From Sphagnum compactum (lineage: Eukaryota > Bryophyta > Sphagnopsida > Sphagnales), in contig OZ234500.1 in assembly GCA_965153455.1 (NCBI GenBank), forward strand, positions 12,666,557 to 12,730,556: DNA of 64,000 bases, read 5' to 3'. The notes under the pieces were generated by a model. It did not search any database and was not told where the DNA came from. It saw only the letters and a program-made list of their open reading frames with translations. Positions within the stretch are counted from its first letter, which is position 1; each line of letters opens with the position of its first letter. The position numbers and the translations under genes are program-made. Shown one piece after another: positions 1 to 11,975 of the stretch.

Positions 1-1030
1 AATTTTGGTTGGACAATGACAAAACTCATGGATGAAGAGGTTATGACAACAACTAAGGTAAATAATGGGGGTTATTCTTTATGTGGCTCTTAGTTGTGAT
101 GAAGTTTTTACAATGGATAACCAATCTTGATTATTTATCCCTTGTTATGTAATGTAAAATTCAATAAGGATTCCAATTCTCATTTCTTTGGACCAAGTGG
201 TTGAGGGATCAAGGAATGATAATTTGATTGAAGTGATTATGGAGGCTTTTATAATAAGTGGTGGTTTACAAAAAGACCAAATTGCCCAAAGGCTCATATA
301 TGATGTGGGAAAAATGGTGCTAGTGTATTTCAAGGCAACAAAAATGGTGTCACAAAACAAATTTGTGACAATTATGCTCCTCATTCTATAGGGGTCCATT
401 GTATGGCCCACTACATTAATTTAGTAATACAAACCTTGTTAGGATTGCTTTTGGTGACTTGCCTTGAGAATTTGCCACAAATATTACATTCCTATTTTGC
501 CCATTCACCTAAAGGGCATTTGGAGTTCACAAAACTTGTGGAGCTCATGTCCACAAAGGGGAACTCCAAAATGTGAAAACAAGATGGATATCGATGTTGA
601 ACCCCACAAAGAAGGTGATGGCAAAATGTAAAATTATGTTGGTGAAAATGGCCTTGGACTCTTTACAAACTAACAAACCAAGTTGAATTATGAAAACTTG
701 TGTGACTTGTAGATTTTGCTTGGACCTACTTACATCCTATCACTGCTAGAATTTATGCATGTTTTCATTAAATTTTCACAAATGATAAATGTTTTTGTAT
801 GTAACTTAGTGGCATCTATTAAGGTATGTCAAATTGACATCTACAAATTGTATTGTTATTAAACCTCCAACTTCACAATGCAAAACTTTTAGGCCTTCAA
901 TTCATTATTGGAGTTGAAACATGAAAACATCCAAATGTGGTGAGTACTTAATTTGAATTGTAGAGTTCAACATTTGGCTTTTGAAATAAATGGAAAGCAT
1001 ATTTAGGCAATGCATCAAGATTTGGAGATT
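1..1030 (+). pseudogene. hAT transposase fragment, ZNF862-like family
   Basis: Decayed transposase of the hAT superfamily, entering from beyond the left edge. Three frames must be joined to follow it. About 100-390 reads LYVALSCDEV, then VVEGSRNDNLIEVIMEA. About 372-440 shifts frame and reads NYAPHSIGVHCMAHYINL, the conserved CMAH block. About 550-690 reads NVKTRWISMLNPTKKVM followed by LVKMALDSLQ, the conserved KTRWISM block. Weaker similarity (PTYILSLLEFMHVFIKFSQ, LLELKHENIQMW) continues to about 1025. Several stops and at least two frameshifts make it non-functional. The order of blocks matches the middle of ZNF862/KIAA1586-like hAT proteins, which are abundant in plant genomes. The zinc-finger N-terminus lies outside the window, and the C-terminal dimerisation region was not seen. 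Confidence 0.7.
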
Positions 1031-2189
1031 GGATTTTCATCATATGTGATAGAGATAAAATATGTCTTTGTTGTTGTTGAATGATTGGTGAGAAACTAGT
1101 GCAAAGGTAATACCTTAAAACTTTTCCACCTATTTTTCATTTTTGTTTTTTTTCAGATCTTTGATATGTTTATTTCATGTTCATGCAAAAGCATGATTTA
1201 TTTGTGGTTTGGCAAGGGCTAGAAAAAATTTGATTATGGAATTGAAAATTAGGGTTTTGGCCCATGGTGTCATCAATGTGAAAAATGTTATGGTACAAAA
1301 GCTTTTGAATGTTAGTGATCTTGATTGCTAGTAGGGCATGTTCAAGCTCACAATGAAATGAAATGCAATAACATGCATGGTGCCCCTATTTAAAACTAAT
1401 TTTTTAAACAAAATGTGTTACCTTTTGACAACATTTTGGATATTATTCTCTAGCTTCTTTGAATATGTGAAACTAGCCGAATTGGCCATGGTGCAAATAA
1501 TAGGCAGTGTGGTGGATGAAAAATGCTTATCAACTTTAATTTTTATGAAATGAAAATTGCACGATATGCTCACTACTCACTTTCCAATCATTGTGCACAT
1601 GTTTGCACAACAATTTTATATTTTGCAAAGTTTCTTATATGTGGAATGTATTGAGTAGTGGATAACAACATGTTGATATTGTTATGATGGTTAGGTTGCA
1701 ACACTATGCTTCTAGAGTTATTAGAAATAGAAAACATTTCCCCACAAGATGGTTGCCAAATGGTAAAAATGAAATGAAATTCCTGTAGAATTATTCCACA
1801 CTACTATAACAACAAATTTTCACTTCACATGCATACATTCATTATTTCTGCCTTGATTATCAACACTTAACATTGCCATTCATTAAAACACCAAAGTCAT
1901 GGTTATTTCATATAACCAAAATCTGCACTTCAAAATACATTGTAAAACACTATAGAAACAAGATTACAATTCATTTAATCATATTTTGATACTACAAAAA
2001 ATTCACACAATGATATGAACATAGAATTCACTACATAAGTATGTGCTTCTCTGTATTATTGAAAATATGAATCAAAATTAGAACAAAATCCCATGTTTTG
2101 TTGAAATGAAATCAAAACAATAAATAAAAATTGTGGTTTTTCTATTACAAAGTACCTACAACTCCTTTCATTCTTCCCAAACTTGTGTG
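1031..2189. other. AT-rich stretch, nothing callable
   Basis: I see no sustained frame, RNA gene or repeat structure here. It is probably decayed transposon or spacer DNA. Confidence 0.5.
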
Positions 2190-2364
2190 TCTAAGAACTC
2201 CCCCTTCTTCCTAGAAGTCTCCCCTTTTGGGCAGTCCCAAGTCACATCAACATGGTTAAAAAACAACAAGAAGTCAAAATTCAAACTAACAATGCTCCAT
2301 GAGTAGTCCTTATCCTAAATGCCCTATTCATCCAAATCATGTAATCATCCTACCCCTTTAACAT
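2190..2364. repeat. Dispersed repeat, copy 1 of 2 in window
   Basis: About 170 bp matches 45800-45968 in the same orientation. Shared words include gggcagtcccaagt, acatca, aacaataagaa/aacaacaagaa, ttccatga/ctccatga, agtcc and catcctacccctttaa. Identity by eye is roughly 75-80%. The parent element is not identified. Confidence 0.65.
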
Positions 2365-3780
2365 TGATTAAGGTGGAATTCTTTGAAAAACATTCAAAGT
2401 GAAGATGTAAAATGTTGGAATCTAGTAGTCTATTTACACCTAAAAAGGGAATATACTTGACATTTGACCAAAATAGTCCCAATTGGGAAAAGGGAGTTGT
2501 AATCACATAATTTCTCAATAGTCATGTAAAATGTTGGAATTTTAAGATTTCAACTAAGTATAGTTCAAAGGGGTTTCAAATAAAATATTTTGATTTGAGT
2601 AAAAAGAGTTTGGTTGTTGAATGGAAAATTCCCACCATTGAAAGTGCAAGTCTATGAGTTATGGGCACCTTTCAAATTTTCATATTTTAAAAGGATTTGA
2701 TTAAGCTACCATGCTTCATTTATTGTAAAACATTTAAGATATATAGAAGGCATGCATGAGACTTGGTGGAAAAAACAATTACATTTGCATTTAAAATGAA
2801 GGAAACACAAATGGTCAAAGATGTGCATCTACATTCAATCAAAGAAAGCCAACGTTTTGTGATTTTTTTGGGCACCTTAACTATTCCTAGCCTTTCTCAC
2901 ATTCCATGAGACATGTAGCATGGGCATATAACAAAACTTGAGATGTTGGAGACGCTAGACCTTCATCCAATGATGCCCAAGTTCAAAATAGGGCTTTAAC
3001 AAAACTTAAAGGATATGAATCCTAGGACATCAAAGTGATGGGAAAATAGGAGTGACATGTCGAGCCTACAACATAGGCATGTTAGAATTTGGGTAAGAAG
3101 AATCTAGTAAGAGTAGGAAATGGACTCATACCAAGTTGGTCCATTGTGATGTTGAAGGGTTAAAGACAAAGTTTAGGGAGGTGACTTCCATATTGTTCCA
3201 AATAACATGCAAAAAAATATATGGTGCAATTGATTGAAAAAAGGTATAATTTTTAAATTTATTTAAATGTAAATAGGGTACCTCTAATTCATATGAAAAT
3301 GTATTTAAAATATACCTAATATATTAAATATACCTAAAATAAAACTTTTAAAAAATCCATTATTCCATAGCATACCAAAAAATATACCTTTTTCTTTTAG
3401 GTGTTTTGTAAAATATACAAAGATTGGTGCCCCATAAATAAAACACTTAAAAAAGGCATATTGGGAAGATATTAACTTATGTCCATGAATGTTTCCCCGT
3501 AAAAAGAAGAAGGGTCTTACACCTACTCCTTAAGAGAGTGGGAATGACCAAGCACACATGTAAGAACCTTTCCATTCCTACACATTGTGAATTGTGATTT
3601 ACACATGTTTAGGTTTGTGATAAAATATGCCTTGTGTTGTACAATGGTTAAAGGCCACGACTAGGGGAATTCCCAAAATAAGTGACCTAGGATGAGAAAG
3701 TATGCCCTCACATTAAGGTGAAGCTTACAAAAACCTCAACTACTCAAAACCTCTCACTAGTCAAAACCCCTTTGCTTGGC
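2365..3780. other. AT-rich stretch, nothing callable
   Basis: There is no recognisable coding frame. An A/T-biased patch lies near 3240-3420. Confidence 0.45.
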
Positions 3781-3784
3781 CCAA

Positions 3785-3850
3785 GGGCAATGGCTTAGTG
3801 ATATGACCCCTATTTTCTACCAAAAAGGTTCAAGTTCAAACCCATTGATG
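3785..3850 (+). repeat. tRNA-like (SINE-type) promoter pair
   Basis: An A-box-like word, tggcttagtg (3791-3800), is followed 32 bases later by a B-box-like word, agttcaaaccc (3833-3843). This is the spacing of an internal RNA polymerase III promoter in tRNA-derived SINEs. No clean cloverleaf or target duplication was found, so it is not called a tRNA gene. It could be chance. Confidence 0.3.
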
Positions 3851-4329
3851 AACAAGTGAAAACCTTATTATGTCCTTTGCCATTAGGCTTAACTTTGAGG
3901 TATTGTCAACTTGTTAAATGGTTATGCTACTATGTTCTTTCTAAACAAATCTAGGAAAAAACCTTTCATCTTTTACACAAACCTACTTGACGATCTTGTC
4001 AATTTCAAATACTACTAAAGAAAAACCAAAGGTTTTGTTAATAAATAATTAAACCACAGTAATTGAAACCCTTGGAGTTATATGTAAAGTCAACCAAACT
4101 CAAGAGTGGAATCTTGAATTCGATCAAAATTCAAGGACAATATCAAAATGACATGATGGAATTTTCCATATGCAAAGAAATGCAAGAGGAAACTCAAAAA
4201 TTGTCACAAACCTAATATCAATTAAGTTTCATCCAACATTGTGTGTTTTGGGAGGTGTGAGCATTTTGTGTTGCCATGTTATTAGGGTTTTTTTTTTCCA
4301 ATTTGGAAGAATTGGATTTGGAAGTAGGA

Positions 4330-4790
4330 GGAACTACAATTTTGGAGGTTTCCAAATGAAATTTTGTTGTAGAAAAGGGGTAAAATTTGAGGTTTTGGCA
4401 AACTTTGGATGAGGCAAACTAATGCTTTGTAACGAGTTTGGAGGAGGTTCAAGGTTTGAGCTTTAAAGGCAATTTTTTTTTGTTTCAATGTGGAAATAGG
4501 AGTTATGGTTTTGGAGGTTCTTAAACATGAATTATTTTTGTACTAAAGATGAATCAAACTTTGTGGTTTTTGGAGGTTTTTGAAAATGAATTTCTTTTGT
4601 AGGAGAAAGGGTAGAGACTTTCCAGTTTTGGAGGTGTCTTGAACTTGAAATGTTTTTATAGGAGAGGGGAGTAGAACTTTGAGGTTTATACACATTTCAA
4701 AAGATGCATTAGAATTTTAGCACGTTTTTGGGGAGTTACAAATTTAGAAGTTCTTGAACTTGAAATTTTGTTTATAGGAAAAGGATGAAA
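4330..4790. repeat. Degenerate ~60-120 bp tandem modules
   Basis: A module of the form ttttggaggtt, cttgaacttgaaat, tttttgtagga, gaaaagggg recurs near 4335, 4507, 4568, 4622 and 4740 with irregular spacing. G/T-rich on this strand. It looks like an old minisatellite. Open frames inside it are accidental. Confidence 0.5.
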
Positions 4791-5130
4791 TAAAAGGCGG
4801 TAGAGTTTTGGTGTGTGTGCATGTGTGTTTTTTTTGGTTTCAATTTGGTTGAAGTTGATTTTGTTGCAAGAAAGAAAATGTTGGAAGAGAAAAGCCATCT
4901 TTTCCTCCTCAATTCTCTTGGTTTCAATTTAATTCAAGCTTATTTGAAAGTGGGAGGAAAAAATTTGTTGGAGGAAAAAGGACAAAATTTTGTTTGTGAT
5001 TTTGAAATCTATCATGTCATATCAGCCTTTAGGCCCGACTCTAGGGTCCCCCAGATCATTGATGATACAAGGCACAGGCCTCTGTACCCAACGAACTCTT
5101 AATTTTACCATGGTATCAGTTTAGGTGCTG
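4791..5130. other. Flank of the hAT-type element
   Basis: This contains tggtatcag at 5111-5119, resembling the first nine bases of a Met-tRNA primer-binding site. No LTR end precedes it, so no element is called. Confidence 0.3.
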
Positions 5131-5138
5131 GTTCACAC
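5131..5138. repeat. 8-bp target duplication, left (gttcacac)
   Basis: It matches gttcacat at 7200-7207 in seven of eight bases and directly abuts the inverted terminal repeat. Eight-base duplications are diagnostic of hAT transposition. Confidence 0.7.
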
Positions 5139-5298
5139 CAGTGTTGGGCAAATACCTGGTTTGAAGGGTTAAAACGAATGTATCTGGTGCTGATTAGTAA
5201 TAACCAACCTGGCGGGGGGTTCATTTTTTCGAAATAGTTCCAAAACCGAAACCAGACTTTATATTTTTTAAGAAGGAGACCCACCTAGAACTGGATTC

Positions 5299-6989
5299 TT
5301 CTTTCTTTCTTTCTTTCTTTTAATTTAACGTCAATACCCGGACCAGAGAGATCCATTTGACGACAATTACATAGTTGACTTGAGCAAAACACTCCTGTTG
5401 TCTAGGCAAGAAACTAAGTACAAAGCTACCGCTTTCTGATTAGCCAAATGCATCAATTCAGGAAGTAAGCTGCACGGTGTCAATTGTTTCCCTAACTGTT
5501 GACTAAACTTGCAACGAATGTCATGGTGAGCTGGGCATACTAACAACAAGTGGTCTTCATCCTCAACAGCTCCTAGGGAACATAGACGACAAATCCTATC
5601 TCTCCTCGGGACACTCTCAGGCTTTGCATGCCTACCACACTCTACCTCCAAACGATGGTTTGAACATCTGAACCTTGACAAAGATTGCCTGAGCTGAACA
5701 TTTGTGATCACTTGCAAATACCTCTGATGTGCATATGAGTATCCAGATTCTGTTGTACAGCTTGTGTTCATCAGCTGGTATGTACGTAATCTGCTACTTT
5801 TGGTTCTGGCCTGTTCACCATAAGTAGATTCTAGGTAAGAAGCCTGTGCACTTGCTATAGCACACTTGATATTAGCATAGAGAACCTCAACACCTTGGTC
5901 TTTAAGCCACAACTGCACGTTCTGGAGCCAACATTGTTGGTTATCATTGAGCATGCTGAACATCTAGATCTGGGTCTGGTAGGCACAGTACAACAGATGA
6001 TCTGCTGTGGATTTCTGTAGCCTATCATAATACTTGAGAGTTTGTTGCCACCAGAAATATTCTAATGGATACCTTCCAAACTCCCCCAACACAACAAAAG
6101 TGCTTGTTGTTTTATTGACCCCTAATATTCCTCTCAGAAACATTCTATGTACTTGTTTTGCTTGTTGCAACCCTTTCGCCCCTGTACAACCTGTCCACAC
6201 CTCGCATGCATAGCTCAGTACTGGGCATACCAGTGAGTCGAACAACTGACACATTACTTCCGGATCTGTTATGCTCAGATCATTGCATCTGCGGCGTAAT
6301 GCAAACAGTGCCTTCTTCCCAGCAGCAGTCAATTTGGCTATGGCTACTGCCATGCCTTTTGTATTATGTAACTCTAAGCCCAAGTATCTGAATGATTGAA
6401 CCCGCTCAATGGTTGTCCCTCTGTATGTGAACTTTGGCGCTACACTGCGGTGTTTCTCAAACACCACCACCTTGGTCTTGCTCACATTGATGACCAATTG
6501 TCGGTCAACACAAAACTCAGACAAAACATTTATTTGTTTCTGCAACCCTTGTGGGGTTTCTGACATCAATGCCAGATCATCGGCATACAGCAGTAATTTG
6601 ACTATTATGTCTGCCAGCTGTGGCGGGCTGTCGCCCTCAAGTGCATCTAGATGTTTCTCAAGTCCATCAAGGTAGAGTCCAAAAAGCAGTGGACTCAGTG
6701 GACAGCCTTGTTTGACCCCAATGCCACATGGGAACCGGATTGATAGCCCTTCTGTTGGATGCATAACTCTGACGCTATCCTGGCTATACATGCTCTGTAG
6801 ACATTGCATGAAGCGACCCACAATTCCCATCTCATCTAGCACTTGCCATAGCAGATCACGGGGCACTGTATCAAAAGCTTTGCGGAAGTCCACAAAACAA
6901 CAGTACACCTTTTTGCGTTTGTGAATGCTCTGTTCAATGAGCGTTCGCAAAATGTACAGGTTATCCGTGGTGCGGAAATCTTTCCTAAA
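5299..6989 (-). pseudogene. 5'-truncated LINE (non-LTR retrotransposon) reverse transcriptase
   Basis: One reading frame runs from about 6989 to a TAA at 5367-5369 with a single in-frame TAG at 5964-5966. The reverse transcriptase shows SFRKDFRTTDNLY, CCFVDFRKAFDTVP, GIGVKQGCPLSPLLFGLY and the catalytic LLLYADDLALMS, then the thumb region. After the TAG the same frame continues about 198 residues to a C-terminal zinc-knuckle-like CRLCSLGAVEDEDHLLLVCP, usual for plant LINEs. The endonuclease domain is missing: the element is cut off at its 5' end within the reverse transcriptase. The 3' end has an (AAAG)n-type tail, seen on the + strand as the ctttctttc run 5299-5319. Possible target duplication: actggattc (5290-5298) and actgattc (6990-6997). 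Clade not assigned. Confidence 0.85.
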
Positions 6990-7187
6990 ACTGATTCAAG
7001 GTTCCATTTAGGTGTGGGAACTGAAAGCAAAACTGAAACCGATTTTTGAAAAGAACTTGGAAATAAAAGACTAGAACCAGGCGCTAAGGGGAGGTAAACA
7101 GGGTTCCAGTCCAGGTTACCTACAATAGGAACACTGCTAATTTATTTTTAGAATGGGAACTGAAGGTTCTTCATAAAAGTAAAGAGC

Positions 7188-7199
7188 TGCCCGACACTG
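7188..7199. repeat. Right inverted terminal repeat of the hAT-type element
   Basis: tgcccgacactg is the inverse complement of the left end except for one base. It is followed by gttcacat (7200-7207). Confidence 0.65.
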
Positions 7200-7207
7200 G
7201 TTCACAT

Positions 7208-7505
7208 CCAAGGCTGAGCCCTGCTCTGAAATTACATATAGTAAAGGAAGAAAGTAGCTTCCCCTGAATCCGAACGGACAGTAGCTACGGACAGTAGCTA
7301 AATATAGCGAGGACGTCAGAAGCTTCCCCTGAATCCGTCTGTCCCGTCATCCAACCGGACGGACATTTCATCCATCACCAAGAATGGCAAGGGGTGTTGC
7401 TGCTGGGTGCCTTCATTGCCGTTTGTCGCGCTACTACTCTGCATAGCATTCCATTCCACACTGCTGTCCTCCCCGCTTTGATCAAGCACCAGAGCTAAGC
7501 CCATC
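7208..7505. other. GC-richer stretch with short direct repeats
   Basis: gcttcccctgaatccg occurs at 7256-7271 and 7320-7335, and its first 14 bases recur near 8880. acggacagtagct is repeated in tandem near 7275-7300. The base composition is higher in G+C than the surroundings, as might be expected upstream of a plant gene. Confidence 0.35.
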
Positions 7506-7649
7506 ATGGCAAGCGGCCTGGCGCTTGCCCAGTCCGCTGAGGATTTGCGGCGTGAGATTGAGGAGCTTCATCACCAACAACAAGAGCTTTGTTGTCTTCT
7601 TCTGTCTTCTTCTTTACCTATGCGTTCATCAAGAAATCGGTCGACCTAA
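7506..7649 (+). pseudogene. Possible first exon or gene fragment (pinin-like N-terminus?)
   Basis: A 47-residue frame from ATG 7506 begins MASGLALAQSAEDLRRE and continues EIEELHHQQQE before turning into low-complexity leucine/serine and a TAA at 7647-7649. The charged EDLRREIEELH..QQ pattern resembles the N-terminus of plant pinin/SDK/memA-domain proteins, but the next conserved block of that family (the RLRDPRG region) is absent. Composition and a plausible start support former coding sequence. The identity is a guess. Confidence 0.25.
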
Positions 7650-8620
7650 TTGGCATGCGATGGGGAAATTGCACCATTCGTATGAGCTTGGAATGCAAGC
7701 TTCATAGAAGGGAAAGAAATGAAGGAACAGAAAATGAAAAAATAGAAGGGAAATTTAACCCTAATTTTGAGTATTCTGTGGGAGTCATGCCGGATGCAAC
7801 ACGTTTTATGACCTTGAAAGAAAGGCTTTGCATGAGACCTATGTGGTCAAGAGGCTGGATTGTTTCAGTTTATGCCCAGGACAAATGTTCCATCTGCATG
7901 AGCTCTTCCCCATTGGTTTTTAGTGGACAGACTCTGCTAGTAAACCTTCAGGAACTGTCAAGTTACTGTCAACATCACCAATGGATTGTTAAACCCCAAT
8001 TTCTGGATGATCAGACTTACAAGTGTCCTGCGATGTTCTTTTTAGGTTTTTGACATGTGCCTCAATAATGCTGGAATTCAAGTCATGAGAAATCAGATAG
8101 CTTTGGCTCCTTCTCCAGATTGTCATGAACTCGCTGGCAGAGATGATGACCGTTTTGCATTGGCTCAAGTCTATTGCTCTGCTGTGTTTCCACATATCTC
8201 ACTACATGTGATGATAACCCAATGCCATAACAGAAGTAGTGAGAAGTATTGTTGCTAAACTGATATGCCCATAAATAATGTGGGTTTCTTCAACTGTTGT
8301 GCAAATGATCTTCATGTGTGTTATCTGATGATCCTTCTTCAGTGTCTGGAAATATTTTTGGCAGGGTTTTTCCCTTTTTATTTGGCAGCTTTGTCATTAC
8401 TCTAATCCTTTGCACATGGTTCCTTGCTTTTTCATTTGACTCATCAATGACAACAACACAAAAGAAGAAAATGGAAAAGAAGAAAATGATGGTGGAAGAG
8501 AAGAAGAACAAAGAAAGCACTAATGAGAAAAAGAAGAAGAAGAAAAGAAAACCTTTGGACAAAGGATATGACTGACGTAAGGACAAACATATACCTTTGG
8601 ACAAAAAATGTGACTAACAT
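7650..8620 (+). other. Unique stretch with exon-like open frames, unrecognised
   Basis: Two frames look more coding-like than chance. 7689-8053 includes HRRERNEGTENEKIEGKFN and ends at TGA. 8055-8180 reads RNQIALAPSPDCHELAGRDD, then DRFALAQ just before a possible splice site. 8446-8571 encodes a lysine/glutamate-rich run (KKKMEKKKMMVEEKKNK) and ends at TGA. I match none of these to a family and cannot link them with consistent splice phases. They may be remnants of the gene that began near 7506. Confidence 0.25.
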
Positions 8621-10060
8621 AAGGTGTCACGTGTGGTGCTATTGGGAACAAGAGTTTGGGGAACCTACGGGAACTGCTGGGTTTGATGAAAGAACCTGTG
8701 CATTAGGCACGGGGTTCAGACTAGTATATCATACATGATTCATGTCCATTTCAGGTTTGGGATGTGGAGTCTGGATGAATGGTGGAATCCAGAGGGTCTG
8801 CCTGTAGAAGCTGAACTGAGATAGTAAACTTTGAATATTCAAAAACAAATTCTGCAGTATACCAACTGGTTTGATGGCAACGCTTCCCCTGAATATTGGA
8901 TCTACCTGATAGCAATAACTTCTACGATGAGCGTTGAGCACGCTGTCAACTGGGATGCTCCCAACGCCGAGTAGGATTGAATGCAGGCCACATGGGATGC
9001 TTTAATGCGATGACACATTGTGTCATGCCAGTAACCACGGCCTGAAGACTACTTGCGAAACCGGCCTGGGAAACCTGCACTAAACCATTTTGATGCTAAA
9101 CATAGTTCCATTCTATGGCATCTATTTCACGCTTATCATTCAACGCGTCTCACATGTATAAAGAGGGTCCCACTATTCAACATCTAGATGCACTCAGTTA
9201 TTAGGTGTTCGGGTACTGGAATGAAAAAGTCAGGAAATTGTGGAAATGGGTGGAACCTTTTTTAAAATCTTTTACGTGAAGAATGTATTTGCATTAACCC
9301 AGCTCTTCGAAAATATGGAGATAGCCATGGATGTTGGGACCTCACGTTTAACAAGTGGCAAGGAGATGACCCGCATGGTTTGGGCGAAGCTTTTGCAGCT
9401 AGGTCCTCTAGTTATCACATATGACTAATAAAGATGACCAAATAGAGAAGTATGCAGTTGGGCCTCCACCTTCACAACTTACACGACCACCTGGCTTGTG
9501 GGGATCCTGATTTTCAGGAAAGCTTTTGTGCGGTATATATGTATCATTTATGTCGATGACAGTCCCAAATGGAGAAAAGTTCAACCACTATTTAATGTGA
9601 GATGTGGGTCCTGTAATAATACTAATAGTGAGGCATCTGGCGACTAATAAATCGACAACATTCCCTGTGCGCGTCCTAATATTTTGGAAACTCAAATGGC
9701 ATTGGGTTGGCAAGACTCAAGAGTCAAGACCCTACCTAAGCCTACTAATTATGGGACGCTGAGCACTAGTTTCCAAAATATACTGTCATCATTGCATGGC
9801 ATGCCAGTCTCCAAGAGCGTTCTCGTTCAGTGTTGATTTTGGACAGGCTAGTACGTCTTTTTTGTGAGATGCTAACTTTTTTTTTGACTTTCACTGTGAT
9901 AGACAGTTTTCAAAATTTGCCTTTCAAATGACAAGTTCACAAGCTTTTTTCATTTCACATAAGTTTCATCCAGAAGATAAGTTTTAAAGCTTTAGTTTAA
10001 AACTTTCGCAATTACTCCTTGGTAAGAATCTTACAATTTTTCATGTTTTGTCACACCTCA
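8621..10060. other. Unique spacer, nothing callable
   Basis: A perfect short inverted repeat (atgacaca, one base, tgtgtcat) lies near 9009-9025. No coding frame or repeat family was recognised. Confidence 0.4.
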
Positions 10061-10090
10061 AAGATCGCCCTCCAGTTCATTTTGTCCATC

Positions 10091-11975
10091 TCAATGTTGT
10101 TTGTATAATGAAACTCTCATCAAAGCATGTAAAGTATCCAACTTTAGGGAAACTTGCAAGTGACTCTTGATTATTGCATTCTGTTTGGAAAAGCCCCTTT
10201 CACAAATAGCAATAGCAATACTTGTAGAAATAACAAGCATTTTTTTGCCAAAGTTGCATGAGGAGTTGCCAATTAACAAACCACTCATTAATGTTTCCAC
10301 AACACTTCCAGGCGTCAAGTAGCGACTTGTTTTCACATCCTTGTCTTAAGGTCTCCACGAATTCAATCAATTCCCTTTGAGCCTCTAAAACTTGAATTTG
10401 GATGCCAACCTTTCCAACCGTCACTCACACACATTGATACATGTCTCTTCCTTGGTTGGATAATACTTGAAACTAAACAACCTACATGCATTAAACATAG
10501 GAAGGTCAGGAAATCTTTATTGAGACTATCCTCAACTGCTTGCATATAGTCAACCCCCATGCTCATGCATTTTTCCAAACTGTAATCTTTATCAAAAATC
10601 ATTTTATAGGTGCATGGGCTGATATGTACTTTCAAGGCCATTTGTTGTTCCCCCATCTTAAAAGACCCATCCTTTTGATAAAAAAAGGTCTTAAATGTTT
10701 TGTCAATCAACCAAAATTTGAACCTGGGCAACATAAGAAATGTCTCCTCAAAATGGAGATGGATGCATCTAGACTCTAGAGTACACCCAACTGCTGAAAT
10801 AAAATATCAGCCATGTCATATTGGAAATTTTTGTTCAATTTATTCAATTCCATTAGGACATCAACCACAAGATGGAGCATGAATTGAAATAGAAAGGTGG
10901 TAACTTGTTGATACCAATAAGGTTCTAATACTTGAAAGGCATCAAGTATAATTGGCATGTAGTATAAAATTCTTTCCAAAACTTGACCTCGAAAAAGCCA
11001 ACGGACTAAAATGAAATTGTAGGATGGTTAATGACAACAAGTCAAATGAATCCATGAGGCTTTTCAATTCCTTTTGCTAGTTGCAACTCCTTCCTACCCA
11101 ACTATAAACCTTGTTTGCAAAATCATCCAAAATCATCAACTTCGGTATAGCCTTAGATGCATCACCTATTATCAAAGCCTCCCAATGAGCTACACAATGT
11201 GTGTTTACCAACGTTGGAACTTTTTCTCAAAATCGGGTGGACAACCTTTGATGGCATCCTATCATAGAAGTTGGCCCATTAATAGTAAGGGCTACCAATT
11301 TTGATAAATCCCAACCCAGTTCCTCCAATAAAAAAAACAAGGCAACAAACATATTTTTTCCTATGGCATCCTTGATAGCTAACAACTCCATAAAAGATGT
11401 CATTTGACAACCCTCCTTTGAGAACCCAACAACATCAATAAACTATCAAGTGTTGCTCCATGGTTTGATCAGTTGATTCATCAGCCATGATGGAGTACAC
11501 ATGAGATGTAGAAGCATTTTCATGCAATATTTTTTTTGAGATGCTCATACAATGCCCACAAAAACTCAAGAACAAATGATCTCAATGTATAAGCTCCATA
11601 CTCATCATTAATGGGCGTAAGAGGAATGTCCAAAACCTTTAAAAATTCACATTCACTTTCATAACTCAAGATGGAACAATCTTAAATTATGGTGAAAAAA
11701 ACCCTCCATGCAAATAATGATTTTGGTATGTTCTTTTTCAAGAGTATGTTGAACATGTTTAGACATAGGAACCATATCAAATGACAAAAAATGTGCAATT
11801 TCCCATTTAGCTATTGTAATTTTGTGTTCATTGTTTATTTCATGGTCAGGAACATGATTTTTGCATCTTTTTACAACCTCCCCTAGAACCCCATGGGGAT
11901 TTGAAATGAAATTGCACAAGTAACACATTTCATGAAACCAATATTTGATGGCCCACCTTCAAGTTTCAAATGCAT
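10091..11975 (-). pseudogene. hAT transposase, ZNF862-like, decayed
   Basis: Read on the minus strand, the blocks follow the order of ZNF862-like hAT transposases. An N-terminal zinc-finger-like CYLCNF lies near 11920. NGPTSMIGCHQRLSTRF and VPTLVNTHCVAHWEALI lie near 11160-11260. ANKVYSWVGRSC lies near 11080-11125. VLEPYWYQQVTTFLFQFM and VDVLMELNKLNKNF lie at 10780-10950. The C-terminal dimerisation region near 10120-10215 includes AICERGFSKQNAIIKSHL. Many stops and frame changes separate the blocks, so it cannot encode a working protein. It is a different part of the same family as the fragment at 1-1030 and in the opposite orientation. Terminal repeats were not found. Confidence 0.75.

Larger units (their letters stand above)
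5139..7199. mobile_element. Non-autonomous hAT-type element with a LINE inside
   Basis: The ends are cagtgttgggca (5139-5150) and its near-perfect inverse tgcccgacactg (7188-7199), with one mismatch in 12. They are bracketed by 8-bp direct repeats with one mismatch. CAGTG ends with an 8-bp duplication are typical of hAT elements. No hAT transposase is encoded between the ends. The arms (5139-5290 and 6998-7199) are non-coding, and the core is a minus-strand LINE fragment. The arms share only short subterminal similarity, so it is not a simple foldback. It would have depended on a transposase encoded elsewhere; hAT relatives are present in this window, though I cannot show that they match its ends. 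Confidence 0.65.

Noticed and set aside
5111-5119. tggtatcag as a primer-binding site of another LTR element
   Set aside because: No LTR end next to it, and the match stops after nine bases.
6158-6924. Plus-strand frames of 70-88 codons
   Set aside because: Shadows of the minus-strand LINE reverse transcriptase.
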